Below, in pieces: positions 43,020-51,281 of a stretch of DNA of 64,000 nt. The notes beneath the pieces are model-generated. The model saw only the letters and a list, made by a program, of their open reading frames with translations, was not told where the DNA came from and searched no databases. Source of the stretch: Rikenellaceae bacterium (GTDB taxonomy: Bacteria; Bacteroidota; Bacteroidia; Bacteroidales; Rikenellaceae); the NCBI GenBank assembly GCA_015059925.1, contig SUZL01000007.1, forward strand, positions 37,674-101,673, written 5' to 3'. The translations under genes and the position numbers were made by a program. How positions within the stretch are numbered: the first letter of the stretch is position 1; every line of letters starts with the position of its first letter.

Positions 43020-43056
43020 AGAAATCAAGGAGTTCAACCCGTAAAATTTGCAGACA

Positions 43057-44040
43057 ATGCTTACCATCTATCTCAAGCAATACAACAAGATCATACGCAA
43101 CGCCGAGCCCGAATTGCTGGACAATCTGGGCTATGACGACATTTTGTGGTTAGACCTGCTCTCGCCCACGATCAAGGAGCAGAAGGCCGTCGAGAACTTT
43201 ATGGAGGAGAGCCTCCAGACGCGCCAGCAGGTCGAGGAGATTGAGTCAACGTCGAAGTACTCGGAGAATGAGAATTCGATAATCTCCAACACCAACTTCT
43301 TCATCCCCAAGTCCGACGGCTCGTTCGACGTCGAGCCCGTGTCGTTCATCATCTCCAACGAGGGTGTGCTCGTGTCGCAGCGTACGGCCGAGTCGCGCAC
43401 CTTCCGCGAGGCGGAGAAGCGACTGCAGATGAACTATCGCGGCTACTCGACCGGCTACCACATCTTCATCTCGCTACTCGAGGTACGCATCGACTTCGAT
43501 GCCGACCTTGTGGAGCTTGTGGCCAAGCAGGTTGCCAAGCTGAGCAAGGACATCAATACGGAGGACACCATCGACAAGGAGGTTATCCACCGTATTAACC
43601 TGTTGCAGGAGAGCACGATGGTCCTTAGAGAGAACTTCTTCGACCGCCAGCGTATCCTGTCGAACATCCTCCGTAGCGAGCGCTTCCCGAACGATATCTA
43701 TCCCCGTCTGCAGTTGATGATCAAGGACGTGAACTCACTGATCAACCACGCCGACTTCAGCTCGCAGCGTCTGGACTACATACAGGATTCTGCCCTCGGC
43801 CTGATCAACATCGAGCAGAACGAGATCGTGAAGATCTTCTCGGTGGCGGCGGTTATCTTCCTGCCCGCAACGCTCATCGCGAGTGTCTATGGTATGAACT
43901 TCCACCTGATGCCCGAGCTGGATTGGGTGTGGAACGTAGGGGGCGTTACGCTGCCGCTGGGTTATATGTTTGCCATCCTGCTGATGATTCTGGCCTCGGG
44001 ACTGACGATTTGGTACTTCCGATACAAGAAGTGGTTATAA
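43057..44040 (+). CDS. corA: CorA family magnesium/divalent metal transporter
   Basis: ATG 43057 is preferred over a TTG three codons earlier; 327 residues. A long N-terminal cytosolic domain with alpha helices ends in two C-terminal membrane segments; the first is followed by the signature YGMNF. The second segment is YMFAILLMILASGLTIWYF with the basic end RYKKWL. CorA forms pentameric channels for Mg2+. The YGMNFHLMPELDW loop is the short extracellular mouth. A structured 3' element (S2) follows the stop. Confidence 0.93.
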   Translation: MLTIYLKQYNKIIRNAEPELLDNLGYDDILWLDLLSPTIKEQKAVENFMEESLQTRQQVEEIESTSKYSENENSIISNTNFFIPKSDGSFDVEPVSFIISNEGVLVSQRTAESRTFREAEKRLQMNYRGYSTGYHIFISLLEVRIDFDADLVELVAKQVAKLSKDINTEDTIDKEVIHRINLLQESTMVLRENFFDRQRILSNILRSERFPNDIYPRLQLMIKDVNSLINHADFSSQRLDYIQDSALGLINIEQNEIVKIFSVAAVIFLPATLIASVYGMNFHLMPELDWVWNVGGVTLPLGYMFAILLMILASGLTIWYFRYKKWL

Positions 44041-44051
44041 AAGAAAATGCC

Positions 44052-44155
44052 TAACAAGGCTCTTTTGGTGTCTGGCTTGCGTGCGAAATGCTCACATACG
44101 CCTCAGTATGCTCCGCTTTCGCCCACTGCGACCAGCCTCAAAATAGCTCTTGTTA
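44052..44155 (+). repeat. Structured 3' element S2 after corA
   Basis: Outer stem TAACAAG / CTTGTTA, then TTTTG / CAAAA and CTGG / CCAG. Inner hairpin GCGAAA / TTTCGC, internal loop TGCTCA / CTCCGC, apical stem CATAC / GTATG. Confidence 0.75.
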
Positions 44156-44172
44156 TGCAATTCCTTAAAATA

Positions 44173-44207
44173 GAAAAGGTTATCCGAGTTTGGATAGCCT
44201 TTTTTAT
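44173..44207 (+). terminator. Terminator after S2
   Basis: AAAAGGTTATCC-GAGTT-TGGATAGCCTTTTTT, an imperfect stem with a T tail. Confidence 0.75.
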
Positions 44208-44244
44208 TAATGCAAAATAGGACAGATACGCGTAGGAAAAGAAA

Positions 44245-44533
44245 AACCGCACTGCAGAATTTGCGGAAGAAGGGCGGCGCGTCGGCGGAGGGTTAAAAAA
44301 TGGAGACCTTTTGATTGCTTCAAAAGTGCGTAGCATTCATTTTACCGACGACGGCGCGACGACCCCGCAAATTGTGCCGTGCGGCCTTTTTGTGCAACTT
44401 TTTCGGAAAAAGTTGCGTGAAAAATAATTTGTATCAGCAAACTATTTTCAACAAAGGTAGATTCCAATCATTTCCGCAGTGCATCTGATTTTGTATCAGG
44501 CTGCTAACCCTTGCGGAAATGTGGAATGACGTA
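44245..44533 (+). repeat. R1 element, copy F, with exchanged hairpin arms
   Basis: Full copy without the 70-base module. The terminal hairpin has arms TTTCCGCA and TGCGGAAA, where other copies have TTTTCACA and TGTGAAAA. Both sides changed, so pairing is kept. Confidence 0.92.
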
Positions 44534-44554
44534 TTTATTAATTCTACATTTTGA

Positions 44555-44700
44555 ATTTTGAATTTTGCATTGCACCGCCTGCCGTCCACCGCGCTCATAA
44601 GAAAGAGTAGCAGACGGTTGAGAAACACCCCTTAGGGGTGCCGCCCATCACGTTCCAAAGCGGGAATAGCAGGCGGATGCAAAACACCCCTTAGGGGTGT
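44555..44700 (-). repeat. Two R2 units at the end of the acyltransferase gene
   Basis: Two R2 units, each ending in ACACCCCTTAGGGGTG (about 44624-44640 and 44684-44700). The right unit lies inside the reading frame of the acyltransferase. Confidence 0.8.
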
Positions 44701-45571
44701 ATTTCATTTTCATCTCCTCGTTCAGCTCCGCCGTGTCGATCAGTATGGCGACCTCGATGGCGTGGCCGAAGTCGGTGTTGAGTACCGCGCCGAACGACTG
44801 CATCTGCCGCGAGAGCCGCATATATGCCTGAAGCATAGGCGGTAGGCGTTCACCACGCGAGCGCAACAGATCCTGCAGCAGGGCGTAGTTCTCCTCATAA
44901 CTCCACAGCGTGAACATATCGGGCAGCGGCTCGCGCTCGAGCTCCCAGCGGGGCTGCAGCAGCGACTGCCGCGCTGGATGAAATTTTTCCAAAAAGCGAA
45001 GTATCAGCTCCCGCGCCAAAGCGTCATACAGAGGCGGGATGGTAACCTTCCCGAAGAGGTAGCGCACCCCACGCTCGCGCCCCACAATCAGCCCCAACGC
45101 CTGCCACAGCGCATCCATCGCAAAGAGCGAATGACGCACCCCCTCGCCCGCGCTCTCGCGCACGACAAACGAGCGGCCGAGTTCGATGGCCGAGGGCAGC
45201 ACCAAGCGCCGAAACTTATCGCTCGGACGGAAGTAATGCAGCGACGAGATGTGCCGCTCGTCGCCGTGTCGGCCTACGATGTAGCGGTAGCCGCCGACAA
45301 TCTGCTCGTGTTGCAAATCCCACGCAATGAGTTGGTTATAGCCGTCGGAGGCTATGTCGTCAGCGTCGATGTCCACCTCGCGGCCCACGCCGCCCCCCGC
45401 TGCGCGGAAGGCCCGCTCGCGCAGTCGTCCCACCTCCCACATCAGCTGTGGCGACTCGCCCCCGCGAAAGGTGTAGAGCGCGAGCGAGCCGCGATGCGAC
45501 AGCATCAGCGGGCGGCGATGACGCAGCTCCCTCATAAGGAGCGCGAAGGTGGATGTGGTTTGAAAAGTCAT
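44648..45571 (-). CDS. GNAT-type acyltransferase (GlsB/OlsB-like)
   Basis: A protein of 307 residues. The pattern LMWEVGRLRERAFRAAGGG, DIDADDIASDGYNQLIAWDL and IVGGYRYIVGRH is that of hemolysin-type GNAT enzymes; in Bacteroidota the close group includes GlsB, which attaches a 3-hydroxy acyl chain to glycine in glycine-lipid synthesis. A partner GlsA is not adjacent. The last 18 residues (about KYTPKGCFASACYSRFGT) are translated from an R2 repeat and are probably not part of the ancestral protein. It is divergent from rsmH. Confidence 0.75.
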   Translation of the reverse strand: MTFQTTSTFALLMRELRHRRPLMLSHRGSLALYTFRGGESPQLMWEVGRLRERAFRAAGGGVGREVDIDADDIASDGYNQLIAWDLQHEQIVGGYRYIVGRHGDERHISSLHYFRPSDKFRRLVLPSAIELGRSFVVRESAGEGVRHSLFAMDALWQALGLIVGRERGVRYLFGKVTIPPLYDALARELILRFLEKFHPARQSLLQPRWELEREPLPDMFTLWSYEENYALLQDLLRSRGERLPPMLQAYMRLSRQMQSFGAVLNTDFGHAIEVAILIDTAELNEEMKMKYTPKGCFASACYSRFGT

Positions 45572-45638
45572 TTGTTAATAAAATCTCGGAAAATATTTAC
45601 AATATTTTTGCTAAAAGCAGTAACTTTACACCCAAATA

Positions 45639-45646
45639 TACTTTTG
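45639..45646 (+). promoter_or_regulatory. -7 promoter element of the division/cell-wall cluster
   Basis: TACTTTTG fits TAnnTTTG and lies 11 bases before the rsmH ATG, implying a very short leader. Confidence 0.45.
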
Positions 45647-45656
45647 CGCTACGAAT

Positions 45657-46571
45657 ATGTCTTTAGACAACACCACATACCACATTCCCGTGCTTCTGGA
45701 GGAGGCTATCCGCGAGATGGCCATCCGCCCCGACGGCACCTATTGCGACCTTACGTTCGGCGGTGGCGGACACTCGCGCCACATCCTCTCACAGATAGGC
45801 GAGAAGGGCCAGCTCTACTCCTTCGATCAGGACCGCGACACGCTCCAGAACGCCCCCGACGATGAGCGTTTTCACTACGTCGAGAGCAATTTCCGCTTCC
45901 TGCGCGGGGCGTTGCGCCTAAGGGGCGTTACCGAGGTCGATGGCATCTTGGCCGATCTGGGAGTCTCGTCACACCACTTCGATGAGCTGGGGCGCGGCTT
46001 CTCGTTTCGTGGCGATGCGCCGCTCGATATGCGTATGAATCAGAGGGGTGGCCGCACGGCAGCCGATGTGGTCAATTCGTACGACGCCGAGCAGCTCGGC
46101 CGCATCCTGCGCGAGTATGGCGAGCTGGACACGACGTGGAAGATCGCCGCGTGCATCGTGCGCGAGCGCGAGAAGGCCCCCATCACCACAACCTCGCAGC
46201 TGGTCGAGGCCGTTGCCCCCTGCACCCCAAAGCGCGACGAGAAGAAGTTTCTGACGAAACTCTTTCAGGCGCTGCGCATCGAGGTCAATGGCGAGATGGA
46301 GGCGCTGAAGATGGCCCTCGAGCAGTCGCTCAAAGTGCTGCGCCCGGGGGGACGACTGGTGGTGATTTCGTACCACTCGTTAGAGGATCGACTGGTGAAG
46401 AATTTTATGCGTAGCGGAAACTTCGAGGGCAAGGTCGAGCAGGACTTCTTCGGTCGTGCCACAGCCCCCTTCGAGGTCATAACGCGCAAGGCTATCGTGC
46501 CCTCGGCCGAGGAGGTGGAGCGCAATCCACGCTCGCGCTCGGCCAAGATGCGTGTAGCAGAAAAGAGATAA
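45657..46571 (+). CDS. rsmH: 16S rRNA (cytosine-1402-N4) methyltransferase RsmH
   Basis: A protein of 304 residues. HIPVLLEEAI at the start, the SAM-binding region CDLTFGGGGHSRHIL, LADLGVSSHHFDELGRGFSF and LRPGGRLVVISYHSLEDR are family marks. It modifies C1402 of 16S rRNA. It usually follows mraZ at the head of the dcw cluster; here no mraZ is found, and the gene upstream is divergent. ftsL begins four bases after its stop, so they are co-transcribed. Confidence 0.96.
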   Translation: MSLDNTTYHIPVLLEEAIREMAIRPDGTYCDLTFGGGGHSRHILSQIGEKGQLYSFDQDRDTLQNAPDDERFHYVESNFRFLRGALRLRGVTEVDGILADLGVSSHHFDELGRGFSFRGDAPLDMRMNQRGGRTAADVVNSYDAEQLGRILREYGELDTTWKIAACIVREREKAPITTTSQLVEAVAPCTPKRDEKKFLTKLFQALRIEVNGEMEALKMALEQSLKVLRPGGRLVVISYHSLEDRLVKNFMRSGNFEGKVEQDFFGRATAPFEVITRKAIVPSAEEVERNPRSRSAKMRVAEKR

Positions 46572-46575
46572 GAGA

Positions 46576-47085
46576 ATGAGGCCCACAAACGACGATTTCA
46601 ACCCCGTAACCGAGGAGGAGTTGCGCCGACAGCAGGAGGACGAGGAGTTCCGCCGCCGCGTGCGCAGCGAGGTGCGTCGTATCCAGAGCGGCGAGGCCGA
46701 CGAGGATATTGAGCGCGACCGCGAGGCGGAGGCCGAGGCCGAAGCGGCCGAGCAGCACCGCGAGCGCAAGCGTCGTTCGCGCCTGAGCTGGCAGCTTATC
46801 TCGGGCTCGATTCTGACGAGTCAGGGTGTGAGGGACATCTATCGCTACTTGGCCGTCATTGCGGTGATGTCGTTCCTGAGCATTGCGGTGATGTTCGCCA
46901 CGCTGTATGCCGATCTGCGCTTTTCGCAGGTCGAGCGCGACGTGCAGCTGCTGCGCGAGCGGTCGATACGTCTGCAGGAGGAGCTGCATCAAAACTCCAC
47001 CCATCAGGCCGTGCGCGAGGAGCTGGCCCGACGGGGTATCGACCTGCGCGATCCCGAGCGCACCAAAACAGTTGTAGATAATTAA
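46576..47085 (+). CDS. ftsL: FtsL-like cell division protein
   Basis: A protein of 169 residues: a charged N-terminal cytosolic region rich in E and R (to about residue 85), one membrane segment (YLAVIAVMSFLSIAVMFATL) and a periplasmic leucine-zipper-like coil (QVERDVQLLRERSIRLQEEL). The topology and its place between rsmH and ftsI identify it as the FtsL-like component, although sequence conservation is low. It would join the FtsQLB complex that activates septal synthesis. Confidence 0.75.
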   Translation: MRPTNDDFNPVTEEELRRQQEDEEFRRRVRSEVRRIQSGEADEDIERDREAEAEAEAAEQHRERKRRSRLSWQLISGSILTSQGVRDIYRYLAVIAVMSFLSIAVMFATLYADLRFSQVERDVQLLRERSIRLQEELHQNSTHQAVREELARRGIDLRDPERTKTVVDN

Positions 47086-47115
47086 CCGATTTTCCGCCCC
47101 GACGGGGCACGCGAT

Positions 47116-49425
47116 ATGGCAAAGAAAAAGGGTGATAACGACATCCGATCGGATATGTTCTTTCGGGCGAAGATTATGTACATAGTCTTCTTCCTGATTG
47201 CTCTGTGCGTGGTTGGGCGTCTGGTGTGGGTGATGATGCCCTCGGGCGAGACGGCCTACAACGCCGCCCGACTGGAGAATCGCATCTTCTTACGCGATAC
47301 AATTATCTCGCGCCGAGGGGCAATCTTGGCGCGCGATGGCGAGCCACTGGCCACCTCGATTCTGCGCTACCGCATCGACTTCGATATGGGTAGCGAGGGC
47401 TTCGACGACGATGAGGTTTTTCGCGAGAATGCCGACTCGCTGTCGAAACTCTTGGCGGGATTTTTCAAGGATCGCACCTCGGCGGAGTATCGCCGCCGCC
47501 TGATCTCAGAGCGCGAGCGCAACTTCAAGCGAGTCTATTCACACGACTCCATAGTCAAGCGCAGCAGCGACCTTATAACCCTTCTGGTCGATCTTATGCG
47601 CGACGATGCCTTTCAGGTGCTGAAGGTCGATACGGCCGTTCGCAACCACCGCCCCGTGCAGATTCTGCCCCGCGCGGTCGATTTCAACGAGTGGCAGGAG
47701 CTGAGTACATACCCCATCCTGAACGGCAATATGGGCGTTACGTTCAAGAAGCATATCATCGACGAGCGCGTCTATCCCTACGGCGAGCTGGGCCGCCGCA
47801 CCATCGGCCTTATCTCGGGCAACCTGAGCGAGGAGGATATGGCCAAGGCGCGCGGTCAGTACGGTATCGAGGCGGTCTATGCCGATTTTTTGCGCGGCGA
47901 GAATGGCCGCACGCTGCGTCAGCGCATCGCTCCGGGATTCTCGGCGGCGGTGCATAGCGACGAGAATATCGCCGCCTCGGATGGCGAGGATGTTCTGACC
48001 ACGATCGACGTAGAGATTCAGCACGCCGTGGATGAGATTCTGCGCCGACAGCTTGTCGATCAGGAGGCCATCTGGGGAACGACGATGGTAATGGAGGTCT
48101 CGACGGGCGATATTCTTGCGATGGTCAATCTGGGCGAGACAGCGCCCCAGAGCGGCATCTATTACGAGAAGGAGAACTACGCCCTCTCGCGCCGCATCGA
48201 GCCCGGCTCGACCTTCAAGCTCGCCTCGATGTTGGCCTTAGTGGAGGATCTCGGGCTGCCCATCACGACCGAGTATGACACGCACAACGGCCGAATGGTG
48301 AGAATCAGCGGCGCGGATGTGCAGGACGACCACCCCATTGGCGGGATGATCGATATGCGCACGGCCTTTGCACAGTCGTCGAATGTCTATTTCGCCGATG
48401 CCATCTACCGCAACTACAACGACGACAAGCAGCGATATGTCGATTTCCTGACCAACCGCCTCCACCTCGGTGGCGACGTGGGATTGGGCGAATTGGGCGA
48501 GCGCCAGAGCTACATCCCCGACCCGAGCAACAAGAATCAGTGGTGGGCCCCCTCACTCCCCAATCTCGGCTACGGCTACGCCATCGAGATGCCCCCCATC
48601 CGCATCCTCACGCTCTACAACGCGGTGGCTAACGGCGGACGTATGGTAGCGCCCCGACTGGTGAGGGAGATTCGTCGTGGCGACGAGGTTGTGGAGGAGT
48701 TTCCCACGCGCGTCATCGACGAGAAGATATGCTCCGACGCAACGCTCGCGCTGGTTCGGGAGTGTTTGGAGGAGACCGCCCGAACGGGTACGACAAAGAC
48801 CTTCTTCCGCGATACGCTCTCCTTCCGCGTCGGCTCAAAGACCGGTACGGCAAAGGTGGCGCAGAATGGCGCCGGTGGCGGTGCGCGATACAGCGAGGGC
48901 TACTATATGGGTTCGCTGGTGGCATACTTTCCGGCCGACAACCCCAAATATACGGTTATGACCTCGATCTTTACGCAGAGCGCCCGCAAGGGTAGCATCT
49001 ACGGTGCGCAGCTGGCAGGCCCCGTTGTGAGGGATGTGGTGAACTACATCTTCTACCGCGACAAGGATTGGCACCGCACAATCACCCCGTCGGCCCAGAA
49101 GCAGGTGCCCACCTCGATCAAGGGCGGCAACATCGCCCAGATAAGGCGCGTGGCGGATAAGTTCTCGCCCCGCATATCCTTTACCGACCGCGAGGGGTGG
49201 GGCGTGGCGACGATGGATACGCTGCTCAACGTCAATGTCAGCACCATCGAGCACGAAAACCTTATGCCCAACGTGGTGGGTATGGGCCTGAAGGATGCGC
49301 TCTACATTCTGGAGAGTCGCGGCCTTAGGGTGCACTTCTCAGGTCGAGGCACGGTACGAACGCAGAGCATCGCCGTCGGGCGCAAGATTGCCGAGGGCGA
49401 GAGCGTAACCATAACACTGAAATAG
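47116..49425 (+). CDS. ftsI: Septal transpeptidase PBP3/FtsI with PASTA domain
   Basis: A protein of 769 residues. One membrane segment (IMYIVFFLIALCVVGRLVWV) is followed by the dimerisation domain and the transpeptidase domain with STFK (about residue 366), SSN (about 421) and KTG (about 575). A C-terminal PASTA domain begins at MPNVVGMGLKDALYIL. It crosslinks septal peptidoglycan with FtsW. The PASTA domain is usual in Bacteroidota FtsI. It starts 31 bases after ftsL; murE follows after one base. Confidence 0.94.
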   Translation: MAKKKGDNDIRSDMFFRAKIMYIVFFLIALCVVGRLVWVMMPSGETAYNAARLENRIFLRDTIISRRGAILARDGEPLATSILRYRIDFDMGSEGFDDDEVFRENADSLSKLLAGFFKDRTSAEYRRRLISERERNFKRVYSHDSIVKRSSDLITLLVDLMRDDAFQVLKVDTAVRNHRPVQILPRAVDFNEWQELSTYPILNGNMGVTFKKHIIDERVYPYGELGRRTIGLISGNLSEEDMAKARGQYGIEAVYADFLRGENGRTLRQRIAPGFSAAVHSDENIAASDGEDVLTTIDVEIQHAVDEILRRQLVDQEAIWGTTMVMEVSTGDILAMVNLGETAPQSGIYYEKENYALSRRIEPGSTFKLASMLALVEDLGLPITTEYDTHNGRMVRISGADVQDDHPIGGMIDMRTAFAQSSNVYFADAIYRNYNDDKQRYVDFLTNRLHLGGDVGLGELGERQSYIPDPSNKNQWWAPSLPNLGYGYAIEMPPIRILTLYNAVANGGRMVAPRLVREIRRGDEVVEEFPTRVIDEKICSDATLALVRECLEETARTGTTKTFFRDTLSFRVGSKTGTAKVAQNGAGGGARYSEGYYMGSLVAYFPADNPKYTVMTSIFTQSARKGSIYGAQLAGPVVRDVVNYIFYRDKDWHRTITPSAQKQVPTSIKGGNIAQIRRVADKFSPRISFTDREGWGVATMDTLLNVNVSTIEHENLMPNVVGMGLKDALYILESRGLRVHFSGRGTVRTQSIAVGRKIAEGESVTITLK

Positions 49426-49426
49426 A

Positions 49427-50884
49427 ATGAAACATTTAAGCGAAATACTATCCTCCACGGAGGTGCGGTCGTTCACCGCATCGGCCGACCCCGAAATTAC
49501 GGGCCTTACGTTCGATTCGCGCGAAGTCAAGGCGGGCGACTGCTTCTTTGCTCTGCGCGGCACGCAGGTCGATGGCCACGACTACATCGAGCGCGCCGTC
49601 GAGGCGGGTGCTGCGGCTGTGGTGTGCGAGCAGCTGCCCGAGCGCCTGAGCGATGATGTGTGCTACGTTGTGGTGGAGAACTCGTCGGCGGCTATGGCCG
49701 ACATCGCCGCCGCCTACTACGATCACCCCTCGCGCGAGCTGCGTCTGGTGGGCGTTACGGGCACAAACGGCAAGACCACCATCGCAACGCTGCTCTACGA
49801 CCTCTTTCGCGCGTTGGGCTACCGCGTGGGATTGATCTCGACGGTGGTCTATCGAATCGACCGCAGGGAGATACCCTCAACCCACACCACACCCGACGCC
49901 CTGCGTCTGCAGGCTATGCTGCGCGAGATGGTCGATTGCGGCTGCGAGTACTGCTTTATGGAGGTCTCGTCGCACTCGCTCGTGCAGGATCGTGTGCGAG
50001 GGCTGGAGTTCTGCGGTGCGGGCTTCACGAACCTCACGCACGACCATTTGGACTATCACGGCACCTTCAAGGAGTATATCCGTGCCAAGAAGCTGCTCTT
50101 CGACCGCCTGCCGAAGCGGGCCTTTGCCGTCGTGAACGCCGACGACCGCAATGGTGAGGTCGTGGTGCAGAACTGCCGCGCCCGCGTGGCGACATACTCG
50201 CTGCGACAGATGGCCACCTACCACTGCAAGGTGCTGGAGATGCTCTTCGACGGTATGCTGCTGCGCCTGAACGAGAGGGAGCTGTGGGTAGGGATGATAG
50301 GCCGCTTTAATGCCTACAATCTGGCCTGCGTCTATGGCATTGCGATGGAGCTGGGTGCGCACAGCGACGAGGTGCTCTGCGCGATGAGTGCCCTGCACTC
50401 GGTGAGCGGTCGCTTCGAACCTCTGCGCTCGGAAACGGGGCTTACCGCCATTGTCGATTATGCCCACACGCCCGATGCGTTGCAGAACGTGATCGACACG
50501 ATCAACGACATCCGCACCCCCCAGCAGCGACTCATCGTAGTGTGCGGTTGCGGCGGCGACCGCGACTCCACGAAGCGCCCCGAGATGGGAGCGATAGCCT
50601 CGCGCGAGGCCGATGTTGCTGTTCTCACGTCGGATAATCCGCGCACCGAGGATCCCGAGCAGATCCTCGACCAGATGATGGCGGGCGTCGAGCCGCAGTC
50701 GCAGACGCTGCGCATCACCGACCGCTCGCAGGCAATCCGTACGGCCGTTATGCTGGCTCAGGCGGGCGATATAATCCTCGTTGCGGGCAAGGGCCACGAG
50801 ACCTACCAGATCGTCGGGCGCGAGAAGCTGCACTTCGACGATAGAGAGGAGTTGCAACGAGCCTTTGCAGAACTTAAAAAATAA
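49427..50884 (+). CDS. murE: UDP-MurNAc-tripeptide synthetase MurE (meso-DAP type)
   Basis: A protein of 485 residues. The ATP loop GTNGKTT lies at about 110-117; the specificity motif DNPR near residue 403 points to meso-diaminopimelate. CGCGGDRDSTKRPEMGAIAS is a further Mur ligase segment. It adds meso-DAP to UDP-MurNAc-L-Ala-D-Glu in the cytosol; a DAP dehydrogenase gene in this window (59575-60471) supplies the same amino acid. Its stop is followed by a 390-base repeat array rather than the next gene. Confidence 0.96.
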   Translation: MKHLSEILSSTEVRSFTASADPEITGLTFDSREVKAGDCFFALRGTQVDGHDYIERAVEAGAAAVVCEQLPERLSDDVCYVVVENSSAAMADIAAAYYDHPSRELRLVGVTGTNGKTTIATLLYDLFRALGYRVGLISTVVYRIDRREIPSTHTTPDALRLQAMLREMVDCGCEYCFMEVSSHSLVQDRVRGLEFCGAGFTNLTHDHLDYHGTFKEYIRAKKLLFDRLPKRAFAVVNADDRNGEVVVQNCRARVATYSLRQMATYHCKVLEMLFDGMLLRLNERELWVGMIGRFNAYNLACVYGIAMELGAHSDEVLCAMSALHSVSGRFEPLRSETGLTAIVDYAHTPDALQNVIDTINDIRTPQQRLIVVCGCGGDRDSTKRPEMGAIASREADVAVLTSDNPRTEDPEQILDQMMAGVEPQSQTLRITDRSQAIRTAVMLAQAGDIILVAGKGHETYQIVGREKLHFDDREELQRAFAELKK

Positions 50885-50891
50885 TGTTATC

Positions 50892-51275
50892 AATTTTGAA
50901 TTGCATCGAATGCCGCCCACCACGCTCGACAGCAGGGTTAGCAGGCGGTTGGAAAACACGCCTTATGCCTGAATTTTGAATTTTGAATTGCATCAATCGC
51001 CGCCCACAACGCTCGACAGCGGGGGTAGCAGGCGGTTGGGAAACACGCCTTATGCCTGAATTTTGAATTTTGAATTGCATCGAATGCCGCCCACCACGCT
51101 CGACAGCAGGGTTAGCTGGCGGATGCAAAACACCCCTTAGGGGTGCGGTTGGGAAACAGGCGTTACGCCTGAATTTTGAATTTTGAATTTTGAATTGCAT
51201 CGAATGCCGCCCACCACTTTCTGAAACGAGAGTAGCGTGCGGTTGATAAACAGGCGTTACGCCTGAATTTTGAAT
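50892..51275 (+). repeat. R2 tandem array inside the cell-wall cluster
   Basis: Four R2 units of 80-120 bases separated by GAATTTTGAATT repeats. The bodies start GCCGCCCACCACGCTCGACA (or a variant), and end GCAGGCGGTT. The closing palindromes differ: CACGCCTTATGCCTG twice, CACCCCTTAGGGGTG plus CAGGCGTTACGCCTG in the third, CAGGCGTTACGCCTG in the fourth. Confidence 0.92.
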
Positions 51276-51281
51276 TAATTT

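Noticed and set aside
50892..51275. CRISPR-like array
   Set aside because: Repeat bodies are 60 bases and longer, spacers are AT repeats and not unique, and no cas gene is nearby.
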